Shown piece after piece: positions 17,219-24,809 of a stretch of 64,000 nucleotides of DNA (its first letter is position 1; each line of letters starts with the position of its first letter). This DNA comes from Paenibacillus sp. RC67 (lineage in GTDB: Bacteria > Bacillota > Bacilli > Paenibacillales > NBRC-103111), in contig NZ_CP125098.1 of NCBI RefSeq assembly GCF_030020805.1, positions 7,196,001 to 7,260,000 of the forward strand, given 5' to 3'. Made by a program: the position numbers and the translations under genes. The notes beneath the pieces are model-generated. The model did not search any database and was not told the origin of the DNA. It was given only the letters and a program-made list of their open reading frames with translations.

Positions 17219-18898
17219 TTAACGAATCGTTACATGTTCCGCGATAGGCCCAAGCACGATGGCCGGCAGGAACGTCAGCGCCCCGATAATGAATACCGTG
17301 CATACCAAAATCCCTACGAACAGACGGTTATCCGTGCGGAACGTGCCGATCGTCTCAGGCACCCATTGCTTGCGTACAAGAGAACCGGCGACTCCCAGCA
17401 TGGCAATCATCGAAATATAACGACCGAACAGCATGACGATACCGGTGGAAATATTCCAGAATGGCGTATTATCGCCCAAGCCTTCGAACCCTGAGCCGTT
17501 ATTGGCAGCCGAAGACGTATATTCGTACAGCACTTGCGATATTCCGTGATAACCCGGATTCGAGATGGCAACCTTCCCTACCTCTGTGGCTAATGCCAGA
17601 GCCGTAGGCATAAGAATAATGAACGGATGCGCTAGAATCGCAATGGCTATCAGCTTCATTTCGCGCGGTTCTATCTTTCTGCCGAGAAATTCCGGTGTGC
17701 GTCCAACCATTAAACCGGCCAGGAAAACCGCAAGGATCGCATACATCAGCATATTGACCAATCCAACGCCTTTACCGCCGAATACGCAGTTCAGCATCAT
17801 TAGAGCAAGCGGTGTGATCCCGCCGAGCGGAGTCAGAGTATCGTGCATATTATCGACTGAACCGGTCGTTGCCGCCGTCGTAACCGTTGTAAACAGAGTC
17901 GATTGCGCAATGCCGAAGCGGACCTCTTTACCTTCCATACTGCCCTGTGAAGCGTCAATGCCCAGCTTATTCATAAGCGGGTTGCCTGCCGATTCCGATG
18001 TATAAACCAGCGACAGGAACAGCAGGAATAAAATCATCATCGCCGAGAAAATAACCCAGCCTTGCTTCCGGTTGCGCGCAAACCGTCCATACGTATAAGG
18101 CAGCGCAGCCGCCAACGACCACATCGATAAAATTTCGATCACATTCGTAATGGCGTTCGGATTTTCAAACGGATGCGCAGAGTTGACGCCGAAAAATCCT
18201 CCTCCATTCGTCCCTAAATGCTTAATAGATTCCAAGGACGCTACCGGCCCGATGGCAATCTGCTGCTCGCTTCCCTCCAGTGTGTTGACCGTTAAGGTCG
18301 GCTGCAGCGTTTGCGGCACATGAAGAGCTACAAGAGCCATTGTGACAACAATTGCGAGCGGGAAAAACACCCTAATGTGCGCTTTAACGAAGTCTTCGAA
18401 AAAGTTACCGATCGTCTCTCCCTTGCTCGTAATTCCGCGTATAAAAGCAATGGCTACGCATATCCCAGTCGCAGCGGAGGTGAACATCATCATCATAATG
18501 ACGGCCATTTGCGAGAAATAAGATAACCCTGACTCCCCGCTGTAATGCTGCAGATTCGTATTGGTCATAAAGCTGATGACCGTATTGAACGACAGCGTTT
18601 CTTCCATATTGTCGATTCCGTTCGGATTGAACGGCAAATATTTTTGTACCCGAAGAATGATATAGCTGATCGCCACAAAGACGATATTCGTTAAAATAAA
18701 GCTTAAAGCATATGTTTTCCAGGTCATGCCTTGACGGTTTTTCAGACCTGTCACCGCGTAGATCGCCTTTTCCACAGGAGCAAACCATTTATCCGTACGA
18801 TTGCCTTCGTTGGAAAAGACATGATATAAATAAGTCCCCAACGGTTTGACCAGCAGGACTAAAATGACAATCACGACGGCGATTTGCAAAATTCCCAT
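17219..18898 (-). CDS. kdpA: Potassium-transporting ATPase subunit A
   Basis: The 559-residue polytopic protein is full-length KdpA, the K+-binding channel-like subunit related to the Trk/Ktr superfamily. Selectivity-loop motifs are visible: TNTNLQHYSGES, GTNGGGFFGVNSAHPFENP, TTAATTGSVDNMHDTLTPLGG and YTSSAANNGSGFEGL. It sits in the cytoplasmic membrane and receives K+ for ATP-driven uptake with KdpB. TAGGAGGAAAG precedes the ATG, and kdpB follows after 19 bases. Upstream lies a 75-base gap with two hairpins separating it from kdpF. Confidence 0.96.
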   Translation of the reverse strand: MGILQIAVVIVILVLLVKPLGTYLYHVFSNEGNRTDKWFAPVEKAIYAVTGLKNRQGMTWKTYALSFILTNIVFVAISYIILRVQKYLPFNPNGIDNMEETLSFNTVISFMTNTNLQHYSGESGLSYFSQMAVIMMMMFTSAATGICVAIAFIRGITSKGETIGNFFEDFVKAHIRVFFPLAIVVTMALVALHVPQTLQPTLTVNTLEGSEQQIAIGPVASLESIKHLGTNGGGFFGVNSAHPFENPNAITNVIEILSMWSLAAALPYTYGRFARNRKQGWVIFSAMMILFLLFLSLVYTSESAGNPLMNKLGIDASQGSMEGKEVRFGIAQSTLFTTVTTAATTGSVDNMHDTLTPLGGITPLALMMLNCVFGGKGVGLVNMLMYAILAVFLAGLMVGRTPEFLGRKIEPREMKLIAIAILAHPFIILMPTALALATEVGKVAISNPGYHGISQVLYEYTSSAANNGSGFEGLGDNTPFWNISTGIVMLFGRYISMIAMLGVAGSLVRKQWVPETIGTFRTDNRLFVGILVCTVFIIGALTFLPAIVLGPIAEHVTIR

Positions 18899-18910
18899 TG
18901 TTCTTTCCTC

Positions 18911-18976
18911 CTAAGAGCTTTTCGTAGAAAAGCTAACTTCGTAAGCATCTGCTGAGCTTTGCTAGCGCAAAGCTCA
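18911..18976 (-). repeat. Copy B of the dispersed hairpin repeat, between kdpF and kdpA
   Basis: Two hairpins in a row: AGCTTTTC-GTA-GAAAAGCT, and a perfect palindrome whose half is GAGCTTTGCTA. Between them is ACTTCGTAAGCATCTGCT, shared with the element in the 23S-5S spacer (61046-61102). The palindrome overlaps the kdpF stop codon. It could protect or process the mRNA between subunits. Confidence 0.65.
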
Positions 18977-19051
18977 AAATTTTTCCGGGTGAATCAAAGC
19001 ATAAACCAAGTAGATAAAGAGAAGCACCGTAAAGACTGCGATAACCATCAT
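18974..19051 (-). CDS. kdpF: KdpF small membrane subunit
   Basis: The minus strand from ATG 19051 encodes 25 residues, a single hydrophobic helix ending in the family's typical tail (FIYLVYALIHPEKF). KdpF is a lipid-like stabilising helix of the KdpFABC complex. GGGAGGCG lies 8 bases upstream. Its start overlaps the stop of the preceding 36-codon gene (ATGA), and it precedes kdpA as in other kdp operons. Confidence 0.85.
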   Translation of the reverse strand: MMVIAVFTVLLFIYLVYALIHPEKF

Positions 19052-19158
19052 GATCGTTCGCCTCCCGTATCCTCAACAACCCTGTTACACCAGGACAAAA
19101 AGCCGTAAAACAACAGGTACGTCACTGCCAATAGTACTACCATGTATAAATCCTGCAT
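19048..19158 (-). CDS. 36-residue single-helix membrane protein preceding kdpF
   Basis: Reading from ATG 19158, with GGAGG 6 bases upstream, gives 36 residues: one transmembrane helix (YMVVLLAVTYLLFYGFLSW) and a short charged tail. Its TGA overlaps the kdpF start, indicating translational coupling and therefore a real gene. It begins 19 bases after the Rossmann-like gene. I know no named family; it resembles KdpF in size and may be a second small Kdp subunit. Confidence 0.65.
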   Translation of the reverse strand: MQDLYMVVLLAVTYLLFYGFLSWCNRVVEDTGGERS

Positions 19159-19177
19159 CGGAATGCCTCCGTCCGCA

Positions 19178-19576
19178 TCAATTGATTAAGAAAGATACCT
19201 CATGACTCGAAGTATGAATGACATGGTTCGCTCCCAAGCCTTTGTAGACAAGCCGCGGATTCGTGTTATGCGTCACGACGCAAATATCTTTGGACGTCCA
19301 TGTCCTGCATATTTGAATGAAGCGGCAGCACAGGTTCAGCGAGCTTTCGAATAAAAATACTTTGCCAATCGGAAGCTCGGGCAATATCCATGATTCACAT
19401 TCTGTCGTGTCGATCCAAATAATATGCTTTACGCCCAAGCTCACTAGACGCTCCTGCTCAGCCCGGCTGTTCGTAATGGCTGCGAACGGAATGCCTTTGG
19501 ACAGCAGCAGCCGGACAAAACCTTCACCGGTTTTATTGGGCGCCGATACAAGAACAAATTCTTGAGCGGCGTTCAT
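19178..19576 (-). CDS. Rossmann-like (TrkA-N-like) protein heading the kdp operon
   Basis: The ATG at 19576 has AGGAGGG 9 bases upstream; longer in-frame starts lie inside the upstream terminator and riboswitch and are rejected. The 132-residue protein begins with beta strand VLVSAPNKTGEGFVRLLLSKG and continues in alternating strands and helices (PFAAITNSRAEQERLVSLGV, HIIWIDTTE, KVFLFESSLNLCCRFIQIC, DICVVTHN, NHVIHT). This is like a small NAD- or nucleotide-binding Rossmann or RCK/TrkA-N domain, but the glycine motif is not classical. As the first gene after the c-di-AMP riboswitches it may regulate the pump or bind the same ligand. Function is inferred from position. Confidence 0.7.
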   Translation of the reverse strand: MNAAQEFVLVSAPNKTGEGFVRLLLSKGIPFAAITNSRAEQERLVSLGVKHIIWIDTTECESWILPELPIGKVFLFESSLNLCCRFIQICRTWTSKDICVVTHNTNPRLVYKGLGANHVIHTSSHEVSFLIN

Positions 19577-19635
19577 CTTCTCGTTCCCTCCTAATTCTCC
19601 CAAGAGGAGGCACCGATAATCCGTGTTGTAGGCAT

Positions 19636-19682
19636 AAAAAAAGAAGCCTGCGAAAAGAGGAGAACTCTTCTCGCGGCTTCTT
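19636..19682 (-). terminator. Rho-independent terminator of riboswitch 1 (kdp leader)
   Basis: On the minus strand AAGCCGCGAGAAGAG pairs with CTCTTTTCGCAGGCTT and is followed by CTTTTTTT. It stands between the proximal c-di-AMP aptamer and the first kdp-cluster gene, as expected for a transcriptional OFF switch. Confidence 0.85.
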
Positions 19683-19734
19683 ACCGCACAGCAAAATAGC
19701 TGTGCCGAGCACACGATCATCGTTGCCTCTCTCG

Positions 19735-19869
19735 ATACGCTTACGAGGTTAGCTGTCGGATTCGGGCGTGAGAGTCGCCCTACCCAAAGCATAGCTTTAG
19801 GATTCACCCCATGAGCCGATAGGCTCGTTGGTTCCCCCGTTCCTTATTGCATTAAGGATTCAGCGATAC
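19735..19869 (-). ncRNA. ydaO-type c-di-AMP riboswitch 1 (proximal)
   Basis: The minus strand shows the ydaO/yuaA hallmarks in order: GTATCGCTGAATCC, CGGGGGAACCAA, GGGGTGAATCCTAAAG, TAGGGCGACTCTCACGCCCG, AATCCGACAGCTAACCTCG and the closing AAGCG. CGCT and AGCG close P1. In Bacillus this RNA binds c-di-AMP and terminates transcription of K+ importer and cell-wall genes. Here it controls kdp, consistent with c-di-AMP limiting K+ uptake. A second aptamer lies upstream in the same leader. Confidence 0.93.
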
Positions 19870-19935
19870 ATTGCAAGGTCATATTGAAATGTTTTCATGG
19901 AAAAATACTATTTTTTTCATAAGAAGACGCAAGAA

Positions 19936-19962
19936 GACCACAGAGGCTTAAGCCCTGTGGTC
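19936..19962 (-). terminator. Terminator-like hairpin of riboswitch 2
   Basis: GACCACAG pairs with CTGTGGTC around a GGCTTAAGCC-containing loop that can itself pair. On the minus strand a T-rich but interrupted tract (TTCTTGCGTCTTCTT) follows. It is weaker than the proximal terminator. A small hairpin at 20011-20030 (ACTTCT/AGAAGT-like arms) lies between aptamer and terminator and may be part of the switch. Confidence 0.6.
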
Positions 19963-20041
19963 GTTAGTAGCGATCACAAGCTTCATCATCCTCTCTCCAT
20001 AGACCCTGTAACTTCTCTACATAAAGAAGTTGAAGTCTGTT

Positions 20042-20216
20042 CCACGCTGACGAGGTTAGCTGTCGGATTCGGGCGGTGAGAGTCGCCCTACCTGTCGGTG
20101 CAAGCTAGCTTTGCACCTTTAGGATTCACCCCAAGCGATATGCGGCCGGCTCTCACACCGAACGAATATCACTGAATTGGTTCCCCCGCTTTCCTATTAA
20201 GGAAATTAAGCGATCA
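20042..20216 (-). ncRNA. ydaO-type c-di-AMP riboswitch 2 (distal)
   Basis: The same ordered motifs recur on the minus strand: GATCGCTTAATTTCC, GCGGGGGAACCAA, GGGGTGAATCCTAAAGG, TAGGGCGACTCTCACCGCCC, GAATCCGACAGCTAACCTCG and CAGCG. Variable stems are longer than in copy 1 and differ in sequence, so this is an independent full aptamer and not a recent duplication. It is the first to be transcribed from the promoter at 20254-20282. Confidence 0.93.
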
Positions 20217-20253
20217 GAATTGGAAACTTTGTTTTTTTCAAATCATGAATTGT

Positions 20254-20282
20254 ATATTACGCCAGTTACTCTAAACTGTAAA
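20254..20282 (-). promoter_or_regulatory. Sigma-A promoter of the kdp leader
   Basis: On the minus strand TTTACA (20282-20277), 17 bases, TAATAT (20259-20254). It lies about 40 bases before the distal c-di-AMP aptamer. No KdpE gene is present, so the riboswitches may be the main control. The ~240 bases between aptamer 2 and the response-regulator gene otherwise show nothing clear. Confidence 0.7.
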
Positions 20283-20453
20283 GAACACTTGAGAGACATG
20301 TGAGATGAAATTACACCAACGGATAGGATGATAACGCTTACTTAATATGCGATCTCCAGATAACTACCTCCTGCTCACTCTATCTCTGGTTTTCATAAAA
20401 TGTTTCCTTATATTTCCCTAATATTGTCCCGCTATCTTTACTAATAACTGGAT

Positions 20454-21056
20454 TTATTTCAGCCAGCCGTTTTTCTCCGCTATACTTATTGCATCGATTC
20501 GATTTTTGGCCTCTAGCTTTTGCAATATTTCCGAGACATAGTTTCGCACCGTGCCACTAGATAAGTACAGCTCCTTGGCAATATCATTGGCCGATAAGCC
20601 TTGGGCGACCCGCTTCAGCACTTCCTGCTCCCGCTCTGTCAGCGGATTCTCCGCCTCCCAGAACGTTAACGATAGCTCCGGGCTAATCGCTCTGCCGCCT
20701 TTATAAACTTTGCGGAGCGCCTCACTAAGCTCGTCTATCGGCGAATCCTTCAAGAGAAATCCGTGAACTCCCGCTTTCATAGCCCTTTGGAAATAGCCAG
20801 AACGGGAGAAGGTTGTCAAAATGACAACGCGGCATGGATGTCCAAGTTCTTTTAAACGCTCCGCAACGTCTAAACCGGTCATTTTGGGCATTTCAATATC
20901 CATAATGCACAGATCCGGCTCCAACTGCATAATGAACTTCAGCGCTTCCTCTCCGTCCCCGGCTTGACCGATGACATCAACATCATCCTCCAAATCCAGC
21001 AATGCGCTCAATGCGCCGCGCAGCATCACCTGATCTTCTGCAATAATAACCTTCAT
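20454..21056 (-). CDS. NarL/LuxR-family response regulator
   Basis: A receiver domain (residues 1-115; phospho-acceptor Asp in DLCIMDIEMPKMTGLD, Lys in LLKDSP) is followed by a LuxR-type helix-turn-helix at about 135-198 (LTEREQEVLKRVAQGLSANDIAKELYLS). The start is ambiguous: ATG 21056 is preferred, sharing one base with the kinase stop; GTG 21059 would add one residue. GGAAGGGG is the shared site. It should be phosphorylated by the kinase immediately upstream and control the adjacent ABC exporter, an arrangement like Bacillus YvfRSTU. Confidence 0.92.
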   Translation of the reverse strand: MKVIIAEDQVMLRGALSALLDLEDDVDVIGQAGDGEEALKFIMQLEPDLCIMDIEMPKMTGLDVAERLKELGHPCRVVILTTFSRSGYFQRAMKAGVHGFLLKDSPIDELSEALRKVYKGGRAISPELSLTFWEAENPLTEREQEVLKRVAQGLSANDIAKELYLSSGTVRNYVSEILQKLEAKNRIDAISIAEKNGWLK

Positions 21057-22198
21057 CACGCTTCCCCTTCCGCTTGTTGATTCTTCACAATTTTGTTTAC
21101 GGTCATTGTCACTCTAGTACCGCTCTCGCCTGAGGAATGAAACTCCAGCTTGCCGTCGATTAAATCCAGCCGCTCTTTCATTCCAAGCAAACCACGTCCG
21201 GAAGACACCGTACCGGGTGACGGACATTGTGCCCCTACCCCATTGTCGCTTACCGCAATTGATATTTGGCTTGCATCCTCCATCAGCTCTACCTTGCATC
21301 GTGTGGCCTTACTGTGCTTGACCACATTGTTTATCGCTTCCCGCAAACACATCCCGAGAATATTTTGTATGATGGGAGAAGCTTGCACGCCTCCAAAATC
21401 GCCTACAGCCTCCAGTTCAATCATCGCAGCGGCTAACAGCTGCTCCGTATGGCGAATCTCGTCTTTCACGGATACCGCATTGATTCCCGATACTAACTCC
21501 CTAACTTGTTTCAGTGCAGCACGAGCCGTCATTTGAATATCTTTAACTTCCTTTATGGCCCGCTCCGGATTTTTGACAATTAGTTTTTCCGCCAGCTCGC
21601 TTTTTAACGTAATTAATGAAAGTGTATGTCCAAGCGTATCATGAAGGTCTCTGGAAATACGCTGTCTCTCTTCATTTTTGACAAGCCTCGCTATTTCCTC
21701 ATTCGCCGAATTCAGCCTGGCCCGCAGTTCTCTTGACTTCACTCCTGCCCGAAGAATAAAGGGTAGACCGAACATTAACGCCGAAGAGGGGAGAATAATG
21801 ACCAGCTCGCTGCCGGAGAACCGTTCCAAATGAAATCCTAACAAAAAAATAAATAGGGCAGCCATAATCCCCAGGCCTGCGAAGAATTGAACCCTTGACC
21901 GCAAAAGCCCGATAACCGGAGCCGCATAAAAACCCATAAACCAGAAGCCCAGATCATATCTCAAGCAAAAAAAGACGATGATCGCCATCATCAATAAAAT
22001 AAATAGCAGCCTCTTGCTTTCCGTGAAATAGCAGCATAGAGTCGCTACAACAAACACAAATAATAAAGCAAGGCCGATCCACATTTCGCGAACCGGCAAT
22101 TGTAAAATATTGTAGATTGGTGAGGCAAGATACACGAGCCAAATCATTTGAAAAACACCCATGCCCCGATTAAATGGCTGACCTTCTTTTTTGAACAT
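21056..22198 (-). CDS. DesK/LiaS-type sensor histidine kinase
   Basis: The 380-residue protein has about six N-terminal membrane segments in the first ~150 residues, no large external domain, then a HisKA_3 dimerisation helix (RQRISRDLHDTLGHTLSLITLKSELA, with the phospho-accepting His of DLHD) and an HATPase_c domain (NNVVKHSKATRC N box, DNGVG G1 box, GRGLLGMKERL). It probably senses within or at the membrane and phosphorylates the following regulator. It starts 3 bases after the permease gene, in one operon with the exporter. Confidence 0.92.
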   Translation of the reverse strand: MFKKEGQPFNRGMGVFQMIWLVYLASPIYNILQLPVREMWIGLALLFVFVVATLCCYFTESKRLLFILLMMAIIVFFCLRYDLGFWFMGFYAAPVIGLLRSRVQFFAGLGIMAALFIFLLGFHLERFSGSELVIILPSSALMFGLPFILRAGVKSRELRARLNSANEEIARLVKNEERQRISRDLHDTLGHTLSLITLKSELAEKLIVKNPERAIKEVKDIQMTARAALKQVRELVSGINAVSVKDEIRHTEQLLAAAMIELEAVGDFGGVQASPIIQNILGMCLREAINNVVKHSKATRCKVELMEDASQISIAVSDNGVGAQCPSPGTVSSGRGLLGMKERLDLIDGKLEFHSSGESGTRVTMTVNKIVKNQQAEGEA

Positions 22199-22201
22199 CG
22201 T

Positions 22202-22942
22202 CTATACCGCTTCCTGTCTTTTAATCATATAAGAAGATAGTATCATAAAGACAACCACATAAGCAGCAAGCACTACGATCCCAGTCCAATCTACGGCGCT
22301 TCCGGCAATGATGTTCCACGCCCCTTGACCATATCGGTAGGAAGGCAGCCACTGCGCGATATGCTGCATGACAGAAGGCATCGTTTGGATAGGCATCCAC
22401 AAGCCCCCTAGAGCCGACATCCCCATAAATAACACCTGAGATACTACCTGTACAATTTCTACACTGCGTATCGTACCGATAAGGGTGCCTAGGGCTAGAA
22501 AAGGAAGTACTCCGATCCAAATCCACAGTCCGCACAACATCCATTGCACAAAGGACAGCTGGACACCTTTAAACACACTTCCAATGATAAACATCAGAAC
22601 GATCACGCCAAGATTCAAAATCGATTGTGCCGCTATTTTAGAGAACACGTACGTACCTGACGGCAATGGAGTTATTTTGAGCAGCTGCACCCATCCTTGC
22701 TTCCGTTCCTGGGCAAAACGAATACTGATGGTATTCAGACTTCCCCCAATGATTCCGAAAACAGTCATGGACATCAAATAATATGCTTTCCATTGAATTC
22801 CTCCTATCTCCGTGTTCCCATCAATTGTGCTTGTAAAAATAAAGTAGAAAATGACCGGCATCAACAACGCCATAACGACAAACTTCCGATTTCTTAACGT
22901 ACGCAAAATCTCCGCCTTGCATTGGGCTAACGCTGCATTCAT
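22202..22942 (-). CDS. ABC-2 type transporter permease
   Basis: The 246-residue protein has six hydrophobic segments in ABC-2 order, with SIRFAQERKQGWVQLLKITPLP as the conserved cytoplasmic connection after segment 2. It follows its ATPase by 19 bases and precedes the kinase by 3, matching the YvfS position of Bacillus YvfRSTU-like operons. Such exporters often handle antimicrobial peptides or lipids; no cargo can be assigned. Confidence 0.88.
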   Translation of the reverse strand: MNAALAQCKAEILRTLRNRKFVVMALLMPVIFYFIFTSTIDGNTEIGGIQWKAYYLMSMTVFGIIGGSLNTISIRFAQERKQGWVQLLKITPLPSGTYVFSKIAAQSILNLGVIVLMFIIGSVFKGVQLSFVQWMLCGLWIWIGVLPFLALGTLIGTIRSVEIVQVVSQVLFMGMSALGGLWMPIQTMPSVMQHIAQWLPSYRYGQGAWNIIAGSAVDWTGIVVLAAYVVVFMILSSYMIKRQEAV

Positions 22943-22961
22943 CTATATCATCTCCTATTCT

Positions 22962-23870
22962 TTAGGCATGGCTGCTTGGATGCTGAACCAATGTTTGGAA
23001 CGCTTCTTCCAAGCCGCCGCTCTGAATTTCGATATCTTTGACATCCAATCCGTTTTGAATAATGGCATAAATGAGCCGATCCGTGTCGCCGCTCCACAGC
23101 TTGACTCTCCGGCCGTTCCAGACCGCATCCGTTACGCCCGGCAGGCTCCAGATCATTTCCTGGGTTACACGAGGCCCAGCCGTAAAAGAAAGCGTCCTGC
23201 CGTTCGTTGAAGCTTTAATCTCCGCAGGCGTGCCATCCGCACGGAGCTTGCCTTTGTCAATTACGACGACCCGATCGGCAATGGCGTCCGCCTCTTCCAA
23301 ATAATGTGTCGTTAAAATAACTGTACGGCCTTGCGCCGCCATCGCACGAACCGTCTCCCAGAACAATTGGCGAGATGTTACATCCATGCCTACTGTCGGT
23401 TCATCCAAAAACAGAATGGACGGGTCCCCTGCCAGCGCCAAGGCGAAGTTCAATCTGCGCTTCTGACCGCCAGACAATGCCGTGGCCATTTTGTCCTTTT
23501 CCTCCTCCAAGCCAGACACCTTCAGCAGATGGTTGAGAGGCAGCGGCTTCGAGTAATAATGGCGGAACAGCTCGATCGTTTCACCAACTTTGAGGCCATC
23601 GATCGCATGAACATCCTGCAGCATCGCGCCTAAACGGTCTTTCACCCTGCGGTCCTGAGGACTGCCTCCTAGTAGTCTTATCGTGCCGGAAGTCGCCTGT
23701 TGAAGACCCAGCGTCATCGAGACCGTGGTCGTTTTTCCCGCTCCATTCGGACCTAGCAGTGCAACAACGCTGCCTTCTTCTATGCTTAAGGAAAGATCGT
23801 TAACAGCTACTTTATCTTTATATTGTTTGGTAACGTGATCCAATTGAATGACTGGTTTCACTACATTCAC
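22962..23870 (-). CDS. ABC transporter ATP-binding protein
   Basis: Walker A GPNGAGKTTT (about residue 40), Q-loop, signature LSGGQKRRLN and Walker B ILFLDEPTVGMD are all intact; residues ~210-300 form the accessory C-terminal part. It is the first gene of a four-gene operon (ATPase, permease, sensor kinase, regulator). The kinase/regulator pair probably induces this operon in response to the compound it exports. The ATG is preceded by GAGGTG-containing sequence. Confidence 0.9.
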   Translation of the reverse strand: MNVVKPVIQLDHVTKQYKDKVAVNDLSLSIEEGSVVALLGPNGAGKTTTVSMTLGLQQATSGTIRLLGGSPQDRRVKDRLGAMLQDVHAIDGLKVGETIELFRHYYSKPLPLNHLLKVSGLEEEKDKMATALSGGQKRRLNFALALAGDPSILFLDEPTVGMDVTSRQLFWETVRAMAAQGRTVILTTHYLEEADAIADRVVVIDKGKLRADGTPAEIKASTNGRTLSFTAGPRVTQEMIWSLPGVTDAVWNGRRVKLWSGDTDRLIYAIIQNGLDVKDIEIQSGGLEEAFQTLVQHPSSHA

Positions 23871-24020
23871 CTCGTCGTATTTGGTATGTACTTAGTGTAA
23901 CTGGATTGAATCACGCTCGGTATTCATGAATGTCACTCTTTTCATATGACAAATGTCATGTTGGATATCGGCTGTGTTCTCAGTTGCTTAAAAGACCCTT
24001 CATAAACCCATCCGTTGCTT

Positions 24021-24145
24021 GGGAGGGAAGGGGTATGGGGTTCCAACCGCTGTTGAAATCGTATGATTGGAATTATTGCTTTAGCGGTATTCATACGATT
24101 TCAAAGGCGGCCGCTATCGCTTCTCCACCCCATACCCCTTCCCTC
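24021..24145. repeat. Structured dispersed element, copy 1
   Basis: Outer stem: GGGAGGGAAGGGGTATGGGG (24021-24040) with its near-perfect complement at 24128-24145. Inside: TTCCAACCGC, TG, a 14-bp stem TTGAAATCGTATGA/TCATACGATTTCAA, a 24-base loop beginning TTGGAATTAT and holding GCTTTAGC, then AG, GCGG and CGCTATCGCTTCTCCACC. CCGC/GCGG extends the inner stem across a TG/AG internal loop. Copies at 43510 and 33119 keep the loops and the pairing but change stem sequences. No gene lies in the 400-base gap; the remainder shows nothing else clear. Confidence 0.8.
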
Positions 24146-24276
24146 TCGTGTTCTACAAACAGTTGGCCCAAACTTTTCAAAACATTACAAAGCTATAACA
24201 CAAATACCCCCATCCTTTGATGGAGGTAAACATTTTAACAAGCCGATCTCTAGTAAAACAAGGTGATGGTACTTGA

Positions 24277-24732
24277 TCACTTGCTATCTTTTAATTCCGT
24301 AATAGTAAAAGTGCCGGAACTGTTAATAATCGTATTGACACTCAACCAAGTGACTCCTACTTGAATAGGAGTATTTAACGGAAGACTCAGATCCTGAATC
24401 ATAATTTTTTCATTAGGTTCAAGCTTGGAGACTACCATTTTGGCATCGGGTCTGATCGTGCTGCCCGACATCTTCTCCTTCGTATCCACTCTGTACACTA
24501 CGACGACATTACTTACCGCTTGTTCGCCTGTATACTGCACTTCGATAGCATACTGCCAAGACATTTCCGGAGAGCGGTTTGTTGGCAGCAGGGCCAGCTT
24601 CCATTGATCCAGATGCTGTGGATTGGTTAGCTCCGTCTTGACCGCAGAAGGCTCCAAAACCTTACCGCTTTTATCAGCACTGGAACATGCCGTAAGCATC
24701 ATTAGACAAACAAATAGACAAAGCCTTTTCAT
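24277..24732 (-). CDS. Lipoprotein of unknown function
   Basis: ATG 24732 is preceded by GAGGTG at 9 bases; a GTG four codons earlier would sit on that site. The 151-residue product has a lipoprotein signal peptide with lipobox LTAC, so it should be anchored outside the membrane. The mature part is beta-rich (WQYAIEVQYTGEQAVSNVVVVYRVDT, ITELK) and looks like a single immunoglobulin- or FxLYD-like sandwich. The family is not recognised. It stands between the exporter operon and the DUF2278 gene, same strand. Confidence 0.65.
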   Translation of the reverse strand: MKRLCLFVCLMMLTACSSADKSGKVLEPSAVKTELTNPQHLDQWKLALLPTNRSPEMSWQYAIEVQYTGEQAVSNVVVVYRVDTKEKMSGSTIRPDAKMVVSKLEPNEKIMIQDLSLPLNTPIQVGVTWLSVNTIINSSGTFTITELKDSK

Positions 24733-24809
24733 TTCAGTCTTCACCTCTTTTGGTTAGACGCTTTGACACCTGAAATAGTTTCCATTATTACGCAATACAT
24801 TGATTCCTA

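Noticed and set aside
19577..19807. N-terminal extension of the Rossmann-like protein
   Set aside because: The extra frame would be translated from inside the riboswitch and its terminator; the internal ATG at 19576 has a strong AGGAGGG.
23871..24020. Riboswitch or T-box before the lipoprotein gene
   Set aside because: No T-box AGGGTGGNACCGCG motif or known aptamer pattern, and the adjacent gene is oriented away.
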